A DNA stretch of 64,000 nt from Bacteroidia bacterium (lineage in GTDB: Bacteria; Bacteroidota; Bacteroidia; Cytophagales; Cyclobacteriaceae): contig JAUIAO010000006.1 of assembly GCA_030425425.1 (NCBI GenBank), positions 115,188 through 179,187 of the forward strand, written 5' to 3'. The notes beneath the pieces are model-generated. The model ran no database searches, was not told the DNA's origin, and saw only the letters and a list, made by a program, of their open reading frames with translations. The position numbers and the translations under genes are program-made. This document shows positions 1 to 10,029 of this stretch, piece after piece; position 1 is the stretch's first letter, and every line of letters starts with the position of its first letter.

Positions 1-515
1 GCGTCAGGAATAGAATTGATATCCAACCCGTAATCCGCCAATCGTTCAATGGTAGATTCATACAACAAGTCTGAGAATTCGTTGGTTTCCGGAGACATAA
101 ACGGAATCCTTTCTCCACCTGTGGCCGGATTAATAATCATTGGTGAAATACAGACATATTTGGTTCCCCGTTCAAAATTGACAGGTTTTTCTATTTCGGC
201 TATCTCTGGAGTAATATTCAATTCACCAATGGTAAGTTCTTTTTGTTCGAGAACAGCAGGAACCAGAACATCAATAAATTCCTTACTGGCCGATGAAATC
301 ACTATAGTTACCTTTCGGGAATTGAAATGCAGTCCTTTTCTTCCCAAACGAGTCTGACCTTTGATACCTGAAAAACTAAAAAAAGGATAATCTTTAAATT
401 TCCCGGCAGAAGACTCAGATAGTAACGGCTTAAAAGCCTTTGAGATTAAATACTGATGATGAAATGGAACTAATCCACCTCGGTTGTTCACATTAAAAGT
501 AATTCGTATCCTCAC
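1..515 (-). CDS. cas6: CRISPR-associated endoribonuclease Cas6 (N-terminal ~171 aa, truncated by window edge)
   Basis: Open frame on the minus strand from GTG at 515 with an in-frame TAA four codons upstream: VRIRITFNVNNRGGLVPFHHQYLISKAFKPLLSESSAGKFKDYPFFSFSGIKGQTRLGRKGLHFNSRKVTIVISSASKEFIDVLVPAVLEQ...CISPMIINPATGGERIPFMSP... Cas6 RAMP-like layout (N-terminal beta strand, 'FHHQYLIS' helix, 'FSFSGI', 'ISS..eFi', 'ISPMII'). Not in the supplied ORF track (GTG start, edge-truncated). Confidence 0.8.
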   Translation of the reverse strand, partial: MRIRITFNVNNRGGLVPFHHQYLISKAFKPLLSESSAGKFKDYPFFSFSGIKGQTRLGRKGLHFNSRKVTIVISSASKEFIDVLVPAVLEQKELTIGELNITPEIAEIEKPVNFERGTKYVCISPMIINPATGGERIPFMSPETNEFSDLLYESTIERLADYGLDINSIPD

Positions 516-591
516 GTAGTAGCTTTAAAAATATGTAACTGATTTTGAAACGACTTTCTGGCTGCTTTTGTTTTCAAACTTCTATACCAAC

Positions 592-1689
592 TTACACATT
601 AAATCTGAAATGCATAATATCTCCATCTTCTACCACGTACTCTTTCCCTTCAATAGCTAGTTTTCCAGCTTCTTTACATGCTGTTTCCGACCCGAATTTT
701 TGATAGTTTTCCAACTTTATCACTTCTGCCTTAATAAAACCTCTCTCAAAATCCGTGTGGATCACTCCTGCTGCTTGTGGTGCTTTCCACCCTCTCTCGA
801 TAGTCCAGGCCCTTACCTCCTGCACGCCAGCTGTAAAATAAGTAATCAAATCTAAAAGTTCATAGGCAGCCTTGATCAAACGATTCAACCCTGACTCTTC
901 CAGACCATATTCTTCCAGAAACAATGCTTTATCATCTTCATCGTCAAATTCTGCAATCTGAGCTTCCAATGCCGCGCAAACTCTCACGACCTGAGCATTT
1001 TCATTGGCAACAGCTTTTTCAAGAGTTTCGCTATACTGATTTCCAGCATTGATATTCTCCTCTTCTACATTAGCTACATAAATGATCGGCTTGACAGTGA
1101 GTAACTGTAGAGGTTGAATAGTTTTAGTTTCTTCTTTCTCAAGCTCCAGTGATCTAACGTTTTTACCTTCCTCCAGGTGTTTTTTCACCTTTAGCAATAC
1201 TTCCAGCTCCTTCTTTGAATCCTTATCACCACTTTTGGCTGTTTTCTCTACTCTACTAATTCTTTTATCAACTGAATCCAGATCTTTGAATTGCAATTCA
1301 GTATCGATTACTTCTTTGTCAGAAACAGGGTCTACTTTCCCATCTACATGTACGATGTTGTCATTTTCAAAACATCTGATTACATGAATAATGGCATCTG
1401 TTTCTCTAATATTTGCCAAAAATTGATTTCCCAGACCTTCGCCTTTACTCGCCCCTTTTACTAATCCGGCAATATCTACAAACTCAATAACTGTCGGCAC
1501 CACTTTCTGTGGATTGACGAGCTTTTCCAAAATATTCAAACGCTCATCCGGAACGGTAATTACTCCCACATTTGGCTCAATTGTACAAAATGGAAAATTT
1601 GCTGCCTCTGCTTTGGCATTGGAAAGTGCATTAAAAAGTGTGGATTTTCCAACATTAGGAAGCCCCACAATACCACACCTTAATCCCAT
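592..1689 (-). CDS. ychF: Redox-regulated ATPase YchF (Obg-like GTPase family)
   Basis: 365 aa, [15 protein letters not shown]-loop, C-terminal TGS-like domain. Confidence 0.97.
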   Translation of the reverse strand: MGLRCGIVGLPNVGKSTLFNALSNAKAEAANFPFCTIEPNVGVITVPDERLNILEKLVNPQKVVPTVIEFVDIAGLVKGASKGEGLGNQFLANIRETDAIIHVIRCFENDNIVHVDGKVDPVSDKEVIDTELQFKDLDSVDKRISRVEKTAKSGDKDSKKELEVLLKVKKHLEEGKNVRSLELEKEETKTIQPLQLLTVKPIIYVANVEEENINAGNQYSETLEKAVANENAQVVRVCAALEAQIAEFDDEDDKALFLEEYGLEESGLNRLIKAAYELLDLITYFTAGVQEVRAWTIERGWKAPQAAGVIHTDFERGFIKAEVIKLENYQKFGSETACKEAGKLAIEGKEYVVEDGDIMHFRFNV

Positions 1690-1691
1690 AG

Positions 1692-2792
1692 TTAATTTTT
1701 GATTTTAAATACTTGATATTGATTGAATCCGATATACACTTCAGAAGCGGTAACTCTCAAAACCGTATATACGGGTATTGCTGCGATCATCCCTGCTATT
1801 CCAGCGACAGTCGCGCCCACAAAAATAATGACAAATATTTCTAATGGATGAGCTTTTACGCTTTTGGAGAATATAAGTGGTTGCAATAAAATATTGTCTG
1901 TAGCCTGCACCACTGCAAATACACTAAAAACTTTCGCCACGATGATGAGCAAATCGTTATCAAAAGTGAAATGACCACTCGTACTTACAGCAACCAATAT
2001 TCCAAAAGTACTTCCCAATAATGGGCCTAAATACGGAATTAAATTGGCTGTAGCCGCGAATAGTGCAATAGTCAATGCATAATTGACTCCTACAATTGTG
2101 AGTCCAATAGAAGCAATGGAGAAAATGGCCAGCATTTGCAGTAAAATCCCTACCAGGTAATTGGACAAGAGCTTTTCGATTTTATTAATAGCAGCAATAA
2201 AGACCTCAAAATATTGATTGGGAACGAGGGAAATAATCTGTCGCTTGAAGATGCCGCTTTCGTACAATAAGAAAAAGGTGATAAATGTAACAGCCAATAC
2301 CCCGATAAAAATATTACCCGTGAAAGAAATCAACTGATTCAGGACAGAGGTCAAGTTGATCCTACTAATGAAGTCAAATACGCTTTCTTTTGTAGCATCC
2401 ACCATAAAGCCAGGAGGTCGTGCAGACAGATTATTGCTAATGAGTAAGTCCTCCAGATACTTGATAGGAGTGACGAGCGAATCCAAAGCTTTACTAATAT
2501 CTATACCTGAGAGCACTTGTACCTGCTCAGAGATTAGTGGGATAAATAGCACTACAAAAAGAGATAAAAACGCGATTACGATTACAAATGAGATAAGAAT
2601 AGCTACTGTCACAGGGATTTTTAATCCGGCAATCGCAAATCTGCTGATCTGATAGGTGAGTGGCCGAAGAATAGTGGCCAGTATAATGGAGATGGTCAGA
2701 TAAACAAAAATATTGGTAAAATACCAGACACTTACTGTCACCAGCAGTATAAGTGATAAAATAACCAATATTGCGACAATCCTTCGTTGCAT
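1692..2792 (-). CDS. AI-2E family transporter
   Basis: 366 aa polytopic membrane protein with typical PxxGxxxG motif ([12 protein letters not shown]). Confidence 0.88.
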   Translation of the reverse strand: MQRRIVAILVILSLILLVTVSVWYFTNIFVYLTISIILATILRPLTYQISRFAIAGLKIPVTVAILISFVIVIAFLSLFVVLFIPLISEQVQVLSGIDISKALDSLVTPIKYLEDLLISNNLSARPPGFMVDATKESVFDFISRINLTSVLNQLISFTGNIFIGVLAVTFITFFLLYESGIFKRQIISLVPNQYFEVFIAAINKIEKLLSNYLVGILLQMLAIFSIASIGLTIVGVNYALTIALFAATANLIPYLGPLLGSTFGILVAVSTSGHFTFDNDLLIIVAKVFSVFAVVQATDNILLQPLIFSKSVKAHPLEIFVIIFVGATVAGIAGMIAAIPVYTVLRVTASEVYIGFNQYQVFKIKN

Positions 2793-2806
2793 AGCTACAA
2801 AAACAA

Positions 2807-2828
2807 AAAGCCCTCAACTGAGAGCTTT
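2807..2828 (-). terminator. Intrinsic terminator downstream of the DUF3276 gene
   Basis: aaagccctcaactgagagcttt hairpin; on the minus strand followed by a T-rich run. Confidence 0.55.
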
Positions 2829-2850
2829 CAAATCTATTTTTTAAAGGTTT

Positions 2851-3192
2851 TTAATCCCATTTCAAATCTGAATCTTCTTCACTGATTCCGGTGGATTCAT
2901 CATCCTCTCTATCAAACTCACTAAAATCTACATCAGGAAGGAGTTCTGTTTTCACATGATTGACTGTATCATTTAGGGCCTCTACGAATTTGTTGAAATC
3001 CTCTTTGTAAAGGAAGATCTTGTGCTTTTCATAAAAGTAACCATCATCTTTAAACCTCCGCTTGCTCTCAGTGATCGTTAGATAATAATCATTGGATCTC
3101 GTGGACTTTACATCAAAAAAATAAGTCCTCTTACCTGCCCTTACTCTCTCAGAATAAATTTCGTCTCTCCCTTTATCCTTGTTCTCTTCCAC
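2851..3192 (-). CDS. PUR-alpha-like DNA/RNA-binding protein, DUF3276 family
   Basis: 113 aa; IYSERVRAGKRTYFFDVKSTRSNDYYLTITESKRR pattern. Confidence 0.9.
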   Translation of the reverse strand: MEENKDKGRDEIYSERVRAGKRTYFFDVKSTRSNDYYLTITESKRRFKDDGYFYEKHKIFLYKEDFNKFVEALNDTVNHVKTELLPDVDFSEFDREDDESTGISEEDSDLKWD

Positions 3193-3365
3193 AATTCTTC
3201 GTTTTTGTACGTTTTAAAAATTATTTAGATCGTACTGATCTTTAAATCGCGGTTAAATATAGCATTTATAATTTGACAAATGCAAACAGGTAATTTTACG
3301 GTAATAAGAAAAAACACCCTTTCTTTGATCAACAGTAAACGACGACCATACATAAATCAACTACT

Positions 3366-4268
3366 ATGAGCCTAAAACTGGCTGATATTAAGCAATTTGA
3401 AAACCTTGACCTGCTCGCCAAGCAACTGGTGGAAGGATTTATCACAGGACTGCACAAATCTCCATACCATGGTTTTTCTGTAGAATTTGCAGAGCATAAG
3501 CTTTACAACTATGGAGAGAGTACTAAAAACATTGATTGGAAAGTTTTTGCACGCACAGACAGGATTTATACGAAACAGTTTGAAGAGGAAACCAACCTCA
3601 GAGCGATGATTTTGCTGGACATCTCCAATTCGATGCATTATCCGGCGCCTGAAAAAACTAAACTCAAATTCGCCATATCGTGTGCCGCTGCACTCGCATA
3701 CTTATTGACATCTCAAAGAGATGCTGTGGGCTTAACAACCTTCAGCGACTTGATTAACTATCAATCGCCTATTAAGTCTACAAAAAATCACCTGAATTTA
3801 TTGATCAACGAATTGTCAGAAACTCTGGAAAGGGAAGGTCAACCTGCCACCAATATCCCGGATGTTCTCCACGAGATTGCCGATAAAATCCACAAGAGAT
3901 CTTTGGTGATTTTATTCTCAGACATGTTTCAGCAGCAAAACGATCTGGAAGAAATCTTTCATGCTTTGCAGCATTTGAAACACAACAAACACGAAATACT
4001 TATTTTTCATGTCACAGATCATCAAACAGAACTAGCTTTTGACTTTGAAGATCGCCCCCATCAATTTATTGATCTGGAAACTAAAGAAGTAATTAAACTC
4101 AATCCGCGCGATGTTAGAGAACAGTTTCAGGCAAACATGAATGCGCTGTATAAAGAATTAAAACTAAAGTGCGGTGCTTATAAGATTGATTTAGTAGAAG
4201 CTGACGTTTCCGATTCTTTTGACAAAGTTTTAGGGGCATATTTGATAAAAAGAAAGAGAATGAAATAA
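3366..4268 (+). CDS. DUF58 domain-containing protein (vWA-like)
   Basis: 300 aa; HKSPYHGFSVEFAEHKLYNYGES..DWKVFARTDRIYTKQFEEETN, DISNSM MIDAS-like motif. Confidence 0.93.
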   Translation: MSLKLADIKQFENLDLLAKQLVEGFITGLHKSPYHGFSVEFAEHKLYNYGESTKNIDWKVFARTDRIYTKQFEEETNLRAMILLDISNSMHYPAPEKTKLKFAISCAAALAYLLTSQRDAVGLTTFSDLINYQSPIKSTKNHLNLLINELSETLEREGQPATNIPDVLHEIADKIHKRSLVILFSDMFQQQNDLEEIFHALQHLKHNKHEILIFHVTDHQTELAFDFEDRPHQFIDLETKEVIKLNPRDVREQFQANMNALYKELKLKCGAYKIDLVEADVSDSFDKVLGAYLIKRKRMK

Positions 4269-4272
4269 ACGA

Positions 4273-4297
4273 AAAAAGCGGGACAAGCCCGCTTTTG
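4273..4297. terminator. Bidirectional terminator between convergent genes
   Basis: aaaagcggg-acaag-cccgctttt inverted repeat. Confidence 0.75.
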
Positions 4298-4324
4298 AAA
4301 TTATTGTAAAGAAAAAACTACAGG

Positions 4325-4678
<354 letters not shown>

Positions 4679-4753
4679 TTATTTAAGTAGTTCTACAACA
4701 GGTAACAAAATTATCTACAATAAGTTTGTAGCCAAATTGAATGGGAAATAAAA

Positions 4754-5755
4754 ATGACGATCGAAAACCGTATTCAAACATTTTCTAGCTTAGGCAAGCA
4801 ATTATCTAATCTTTCCAAAATAGAAATTGCAGAGTTGAGTCGTAGGGCGCAAGCTGATAATCAGTGGTTTACACCTCAGAGTGTAGAAAAAGCTCTGCAC
4901 GGCCTGGCTTATATGTTGGGAGAAGATAAACTTCATCAATGGGTGAGTAGATATGATGAAATTCCTGTGGAAATTCCTAAAATTGTTGGAATCATCATGG
5001 CTGGGAATATTCCGTTGGTCGGTTTTCATGATCTCATGTGCGTGTTAATGTCAGGTCATTTCGCCGCTGTAAAAACCAGTTCGAGCGACACGTTTCTGAC
5101 TAAAACCATTATCGATTGGGTTCTGGAAATAGAGCCTCGTTTCAAAAAAAACATCGAAATCAGAGAACGATTAAATAATGTGGATGCCATCATAGCAACT
5201 GGAAGTGACAACACGGCCAGGCATTTTGAGTACTATTTTAAAGATATCCCCAGAATCATCCGTAAAAACAGAACTTCAATAGCCATAATAAATGGTTTGG
5301 AATCGAAGGAGGATTTACATAATCTGGGAAAAGACATTTTCACGTATTACGGGCTTGGTTGCCGCAATGTGTCCAAAGTATTGGTTCCTAAAAACTATGA
5401 CCCAAAACCATTTTTTGAAGCTATTGAGGACTTTAGCGAAATCACCAACAATCACAAGTACCAAAACAATTACGATTATCATAAATCAATCTTATTGGTA
5501 AATGGCACAGAACATCTCGATAATGGCTTTTTACTATGGCAGCCTTCGGACCAACTGGTCTCTCCTATTTCTGTGCTGTTTGTAGAGGAATATGAAAGTG
5601 ATGCAGAATTAGATTGGAAAATTAGTAGCAACTCAGAGAAGTTACAATGCATTGTAGGACACGGACGTATTCCTTTTGGCAAAGCTCAATCTCCCGAGGT
5701 TTGGGATTACGCGGATAATGTGGATACAATGGAATTCTTGAAGAAGCTTTCTTAA
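4754..5755 (+). CDS. Acyl-CoA reductase (LuxC-like)
   Basis: 333 aa; IIMAGNIPLVGFHDLMCVLMSGH, KTSSSDTFL. Confidence 0.85.
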   Translation: MTIENRIQTFSSLGKQLSNLSKIEIAELSRRAQADNQWFTPQSVEKALHGLAYMLGEDKLHQWVSRYDEIPVEIPKIVGIIMAGNIPLVGFHDLMCVLMSGHFAAVKTSSSDTFLTKTIIDWVLEIEPRFKKNIEIRERLNNVDAIIATGSDNTARHFEYYFKDIPRIIRKNRTSIAIINGLESKEDLHNLGKDIFTYYGLGCRNVSKVLVPKNYDPKPFFEAIEDFSEITNNHKYQNNYDYHKSILLVNGTEHLDNGFLLWQPSDQLVSPISVLFVEEYESDAELDWKISSNSEKLQCIVGHGRIPFGKAQSPEVWDYADNVDTMEFLKKLS

Positions 5756-5808
5756 GTCATGTATCAATATCCTTGTTTAACTTAATACTAAGACCTAGAC
5801 CAGAAAGA

Positions 5809-6261
5809 TTATTTCTTATTCTTAAGGGACCAAATACTTAATATCGACTCCATTAATTCCAAAAATGTCTGTGCTGATGTTTCCTCATGGAGGTTATTAT
5901 TCAGGCACAGCTTCAAAGAATTAAAACCTTCCAAACCATCCAATTCATCGGGCTGCATATACCAGGCACCCATAGACCATTTTGAAAATACCCGAAAATC
6001 TGAAACTCCTTTGTAGAAAAAACTGATCTCGTGTCTGGTGTCATTTTTTATCTTTTCAAACAATGACTCTAACTCTTCCAAACCTTCACCTTCAATATAT
6101 TGTATAAAACTATTCTCAGTAGCAAGAAGCATTCCCGTAAACCCTTTATCGATGTTGTTCGGATGAGCTGTGCTCGCAATTTCCTGGGTTATCTCTTCAT
6201 TGACAGGATAATAGGAGTGACTATGATAAATGATAAAATGGATAGTTTTCTTGGAGAACAT
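5809..6261 (-). CDS. BLUF-domain blue-light sensor protein
   Basis: 150 aa; IIYHSHS (Tyr), NNIDKGFTGMLLATENSFIQYIEG (Asn/Gln), FSKWSMGAW. Confidence 0.85.
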   Translation of the reverse strand: MFSKKTIHFIIYHSHSYYPVNEEITQEIASTAHPNNIDKGFTGMLLATENSFIQYIEGEGLEELESLFEKIKNDTRHEISFFYKGVSDFRVFSKWSMGAWYMQPDELDGLEGFNSLKLCLNNNLHEETSAQTFLELMESILSIWSLKNKK

Positions 6262-6630
6262 GAATATAATCTGGTTGGTTGTAAATCATTATTAGGGTAA
6301 ACCCTCTGTGTTATCATTCCAAATGTAGAACAATTTACAAAAGTGAAGGGAGTCATTTTTTTATATGACAATAGCCCAAGTGTTGATAACTAATGGCTTC
6401 AATCCATAATATTCTCTGACAATCCTGTGACTTGATTCTCAGAAAATAAGGTTTGTCAGTCAGCTATATGTTCAATAATTCATGACTGATACTTTGTGTA
6501 ATGATTGAATTTTTTGGTTTCAATAATTAAATGAATTTAAAATCTCACAACACAAGTGAATATTGATAAAAAGAATAAAATAAAAATCAACATTCATTAA
6601 ATTTATTGAAATTTTTATCTGGAGACTTTC

Positions 6631-6990
6631 ATGAGTGTACAATTCATCGACCACAAAGGAGTAAGCATTCTTTACACAGACCTGTCCAAAAAATCCAAAG
6701 ACGAAAATATGGAGGTAATGGAGCAAGCCAAGAAAATAATTGGGATGAGGCCTGAAAAATCAGTTCTGGTCATATTGAATGTAGAGGGAATGAGATACAG
6801 TAAGGAATTTCTAGACAAGATGAAGGCCATAGGAAAGGCAAATGAACCATATGTGAAAGCAACAGCCATTTTAGGTCTGACTGCAGTCACTAAATTAATC
6901 GCCAAAGGTGTGGCGCAATTTACAGGCAGAAAATCAGGCTTTTTTGACGGAGAACAGGAAGCTCTTGATTGGCTCGTAGAGCAATACTAA
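6631..6990 (+). CDS. Small SpoIIAA/STAS-like conserved protein
   Basis: 119 aa alpha/beta protein; pattern recognition only. Confidence 0.5.
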   Translation: MSVQFIDHKGVSILYTDLSKKSKDENMEVMEQAKKIIGMRPEKSVLVILNVEGMRYSKEFLDKMKAIGKANEPYVKATAILGLTAVTKLIAKGVAQFTGRKSGFFDGEQEALDWLVEQY

Positions 6991-7210
6991 AATTGAATAT
7001 TCTACCCCAATTCGATTCATACTTTTTCAACCTGACAGTACTCCAACCAAAGTAAATTGCTATTTGCTATAATCCAATATTGTTTATAAGTCCTATTTGA
7101 TTTTATGAGAAAATGGCAATTGCCAAACTGGCTATAAAGATTGTCACTATAGCTGCGTTTTTGAAATTCCTCTAATCAATTTTAAAAAAGGAAATAACAT
7201 CCGAAAAATC

Positions 7211-7246
7211 AAAAAGCTGTCCAAATCAATGATAAGAACAGCCTTC
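7211..7246 (-). terminator. Terminator-like hairpin downstream of small lipoprotein gene
   Basis: gctgt...acagc stem; minus-strand T run; shares a 22-nt exact segment with the hairpin at 7553-7586. Confidence 0.5.
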
Positions 7247-7283
7247 TTAGCAATAAAAATCAAATAATAGGGAACAAAGTCAT

Positions 7284-7484
7284 TTAAGGTTCTGGGACAA
7301 TTCGGCAATCATAACCATTATCCTCCATATCTCTTTTCCAATCTCTAGCTTCTCCTGAGGTATCGAAACAGGCTCCTCTAGTGCTTGAACTAGATGAAGT
7401 GGATTTTTCACATTCATAGCATTTTGAACAACTCGATATGAATAACACAACAGCAAAAAATGACACAATTTTGATCTTTCTCAC
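7284..7484 (-). CDS. Small putative lipoprotein
   Basis: 66 aa; signal peptide and lipobox FISSCSK, Cys- and Ser-rich. Confidence 0.5.
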   Translation of the reverse strand: MRKIKIVSFFAVVLFISSCSKCYECEKSTSSSSSTRGACFDTSGEARDWKRDMEDNGYDCRIVPEP

Positions 7485-7552
7485 AAAAAGTAGTTACACA
7501 TGAATAATATTTAAAGTTATATGAAAAGTCTAACAATAAGATCTACAGTTCA

Positions 7553-7586
7553 CAAAAAAAGCTGTCCAAATCAATGAACAGCTTTC
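7553..7586 (-). terminator. Intrinsic terminator of aconitase gene
   Basis: aaaaaaagctgtccaaatcaatgaacagcttt; stem plus T7 on the minus strand. Confidence 0.7.
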
Positions 7587-7609
7587 AAATTTTAACATCT
7601 CAGGAATGA

Positions 7610-9877
7610 TTATCCCTCATTCTGCTTTTTGATCAGGTTCAATGCGGAACCAGCTTTGAACCACTCTACTTGTCCGGCGTTATAAGTATGATTTACTTTA
7701 ATCGCATCGGTAGTACCATTGGCATGATTGATTTCTATGGTGAGTGATTTGCCCGGTGCAAAATCTGTCAAATCCACAAAATCAAAAGTATCATCCTCCT
7801 GTATCAGATCATAATCATTCTCATTATCAAATGTCAAAGCAAGCATTCCCTGCTTTTTCAGATTGGTTTCATGAATTCTTGCAAATGATTTTACCAAAAC
7901 AGCTCTGACACCAAGATGACGAGGCTGCATAGCGGCGTGCTCTCTTGAAGATCCCTCACCATAATTATGATCACCTACAACAATTGTTGGTATACCTTCG
8001 GCTTTATATGCTCGCTGAACATCTGGTACACCACCAAATTCTCCGGTTAGCTGATTTTTCACCTTATCAGTCTCCCCATTGAAGGCATTCACAGCTCCGG
8101 TGAGCGTATTATTCGAGATATTATCAAGATGACCTCTGAATCTCAACCATGGTCCTGCCATAGAGATATGATCTGTAGTACATTTCCCCTGAGCTTTGAT
8201 GAGCAGTTTCGCACCCGTGATATTTTTCCCATCCCAAGGATCAAAACCCTCAAGCAATTGTAGACGCTTAGAATCTGATTTTACAACAACCTCCACATCA
8301 GACCCATCTGCCGCCGGAGCTACATAACCCGAATCTTCAACATCAAATCCCTTTTCTGGAAGCTCCCAACCAGTAGGTGGATCCAATTTCACTTGCTCAC
8401 CCTTATCATTGGTCAGAGTGTCAGTAATTGGGTTGAAACCCAAATCGCCAGAAATAGCTATAGCCGCAACCATTTCAGGGGAAGTTACAAAGGCATGAGT
8501 ATTTGGATTACCATCAGCTCGTTTTGCAAAATTTCTATTGAAAGAATGAACGATGGTGTTTTTTTCTTTCTTATCAGCACCGGCTCTGTCCCACTGACCG
8601 ATACAAGGTCCACAGGCATTTGTGAATATTTTCGTGCCTAATTTTTCAAAGGATTCCAATAATCCATCTCTCTCTACAGTAAACCTTACCTGCTCTGAAC
8701 CTGGATTTATCCCAAAATCCGCTTTAGGTTTTAAACCTTTTTCCACAGCCTGTCTGGCTATCGATTCGGCACGTGAAAGATCTTCATATGAGGAGTTAGT
8801 ACACGATCCTATAAGCCCCCATTCTACTTTCGTAGGCCAGTCGTTTTCAGCAGCTTTTTCTCTCATTTCTGCTATTGGTGTAGCCAGATCCGGAGTAAAA
8901 GGACCGTTTAAATGTGGAGAAAGTGTAGAAAGATCAATCTCAATCACCTGGTCAAAATATTTTTCTGGATTAGCATAAACTTCATCATCTCCGGTGAGAT
9001 GTTCTTTCACTCCATTGGCCAAATCCGCCACCTCGTCTCTGCCCGTAGCTCTGAGGTATCTTTCCATAGACTCATCATACCCGAATGTGGAAGTGGTTGC
9101 ACCGATTTCTGCTCCCATATTACAGATAGTTCCTTTACCTGTCGCCGACATACTTCGCGCACCTTCACCAAAATACTCCACGATCGCTCCCGTTCCCCCT
9201 TTTACAGTAAGAATACCAGCTACCTTCAGAATTACATCTTTTGGTGCCGTCCAACCATTGAGCTTACCAGTCAGCTTCACTCCTATTAACTTAGGAAATT
9301 TAAGCTCCCATGCCATTCCAGCCATTACATCCACGGCATCAGCACCTCCTACACCTACGGCAACCATACCAAGACCACCTGCGTTCACAGTATGTGAGTC
9401 GGTACCGATCATCATACCTCCTGGAAATGCATAGTTCTCAAGTACCACCTGATGGATGATTCCACCACCTGGTTTCCAAAAACCAATCCCATATTTATTA
9501 GAAACAGATTCCAGAAAGTTGAATACCTCGTTTGAGGTGTTTAGAGCATTTTGTAAATCGGCTGCTGCTCCGATTTTTGCCTGGATCAGGTGATCACAGT
9601 GAACAGTAGTGGGTACTGCCACATTATCCTTTCCAGCTTGCATAAATTGTAGCAGGGCCATTTGCGCTGTAGCGTCCTGACAGGCTATTCTGTCAGGAGC
9701 AAAATCTACATAAGACTCTCCACGTTTGTATGCTTCAGTAGGCTCACCTTCATACAGGTGGCTGTATAATATCTTCTCAGATAAGGTCAGCGGTTTACCG
9801 GTTATTTCCCTCGCTTTGTTTACTCTTTCGCCTATGCTTTCATAGACTTTTTTGATCATATCAATATCAAATGCCAT
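7610..9877 (-). CDS. Aconitate hydratase (mitochondrial/AcnA-type)
   Basis: 755 aa; [57 protein letters not shown]. Confidence 0.96.
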   Translation of the reverse strand: MAFDIDMIKKVYESIGERVNKAREITGKPLTLSEKILYSHLYEGEPTEAYKRGESYVDFAPDRIACQDATAQMALLQFMQAGKDNVAVPTTVHCDHLIQAKIGAAADLQNALNTSNEVFNFLESVSNKYGIGFWKPGGGIIHQVVLENYAFPGGMMIGTDSHTVNAGGLGMVAVGVGGADAVDVMAGMAWELKFPKLIGVKLTGKLNGWTAPKDVILKVAGILTVKGGTGAIVEYFGEGARSMSATGKGTICNMGAEIGATTSTFGYDESMERYLRATGRDEVADLANGVKEHLTGDDEVYANPEKYFDQVIEIDLSTLSPHLNGPFTPDLATPIAEMREKAAENDWPTKVEWGLIGSCTNSSYEDLSRAESIARQAVEKGLKPKADFGINPGSEQVRFTVERDGLLESFEKLGTKIFTNACGPCIGQWDRAGADKKEKNTIVHSFNRNFAKRADGNPNTHAFVTSPEMVAAIAISGDLGFNPITDTLTNDKGEQVKLDPPTGWELPEKGFDVEDSGYVAPAADGSDVEVVVKSDSKRLQLLEGFDPWDGKNITGAKLLIKAQGKCTTDHISMAGPWLRFRGHLDNISNNTLTGAVNAFNGETDKVKNQLTGEFGGVPDVQRAYKAEGIPTIVVGDHNYGEGSSREHAAMQPRHLGVRAVLVKSFARIHETNLKKQGMLALTFDNENDYDLIQEDDTFDFVDLTDFAPGKSLTIEINHANGTTDAIKVNHTYNAGQVEWFKAGSALNLIKKQNEG

Positions 9878-9975
9878 AGGAATATCTTTTTATTTTCTGA
9901 TTTACATCCAATTTAATATTAAAACTAAGTACTTAACGATAAGTTTAATAAAGAAAAAAATACCTATTGACTATA

Positions 9976-10005
9976 AAAAAGCCCGAATCGAATGATTCGG
10001 GCTTA
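9976..10005 (-). terminator. Intrinsic terminator of acnB
   Basis: aagcccgaatcgaatgattcgggctt inverted repeat with flanking A/T run. Confidence 0.8.
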
Positions 10006-10029
10006 AATATTTATGATTTGATCGTTCCC

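Noticed and set aside
49-357. ORF on + strand (102 aa)
   Set aside because: Antisense to the Cas6 reading frame on the minus strand; no recognisable family.
6100-6726. Small ORFs 6100-6300 (+), 6189-6371 (-) and 6520-6726 (-)
   Set aside because: Overlap BLUF or STAS-like CDS or AT-rich promoter regions; no protein-like features.
8393-9434. Several + strand ORFs (82-146 aa) overlapping the aconitase gene
   Set aside because: Shadow ORFs opposite a strongly supported CDS.
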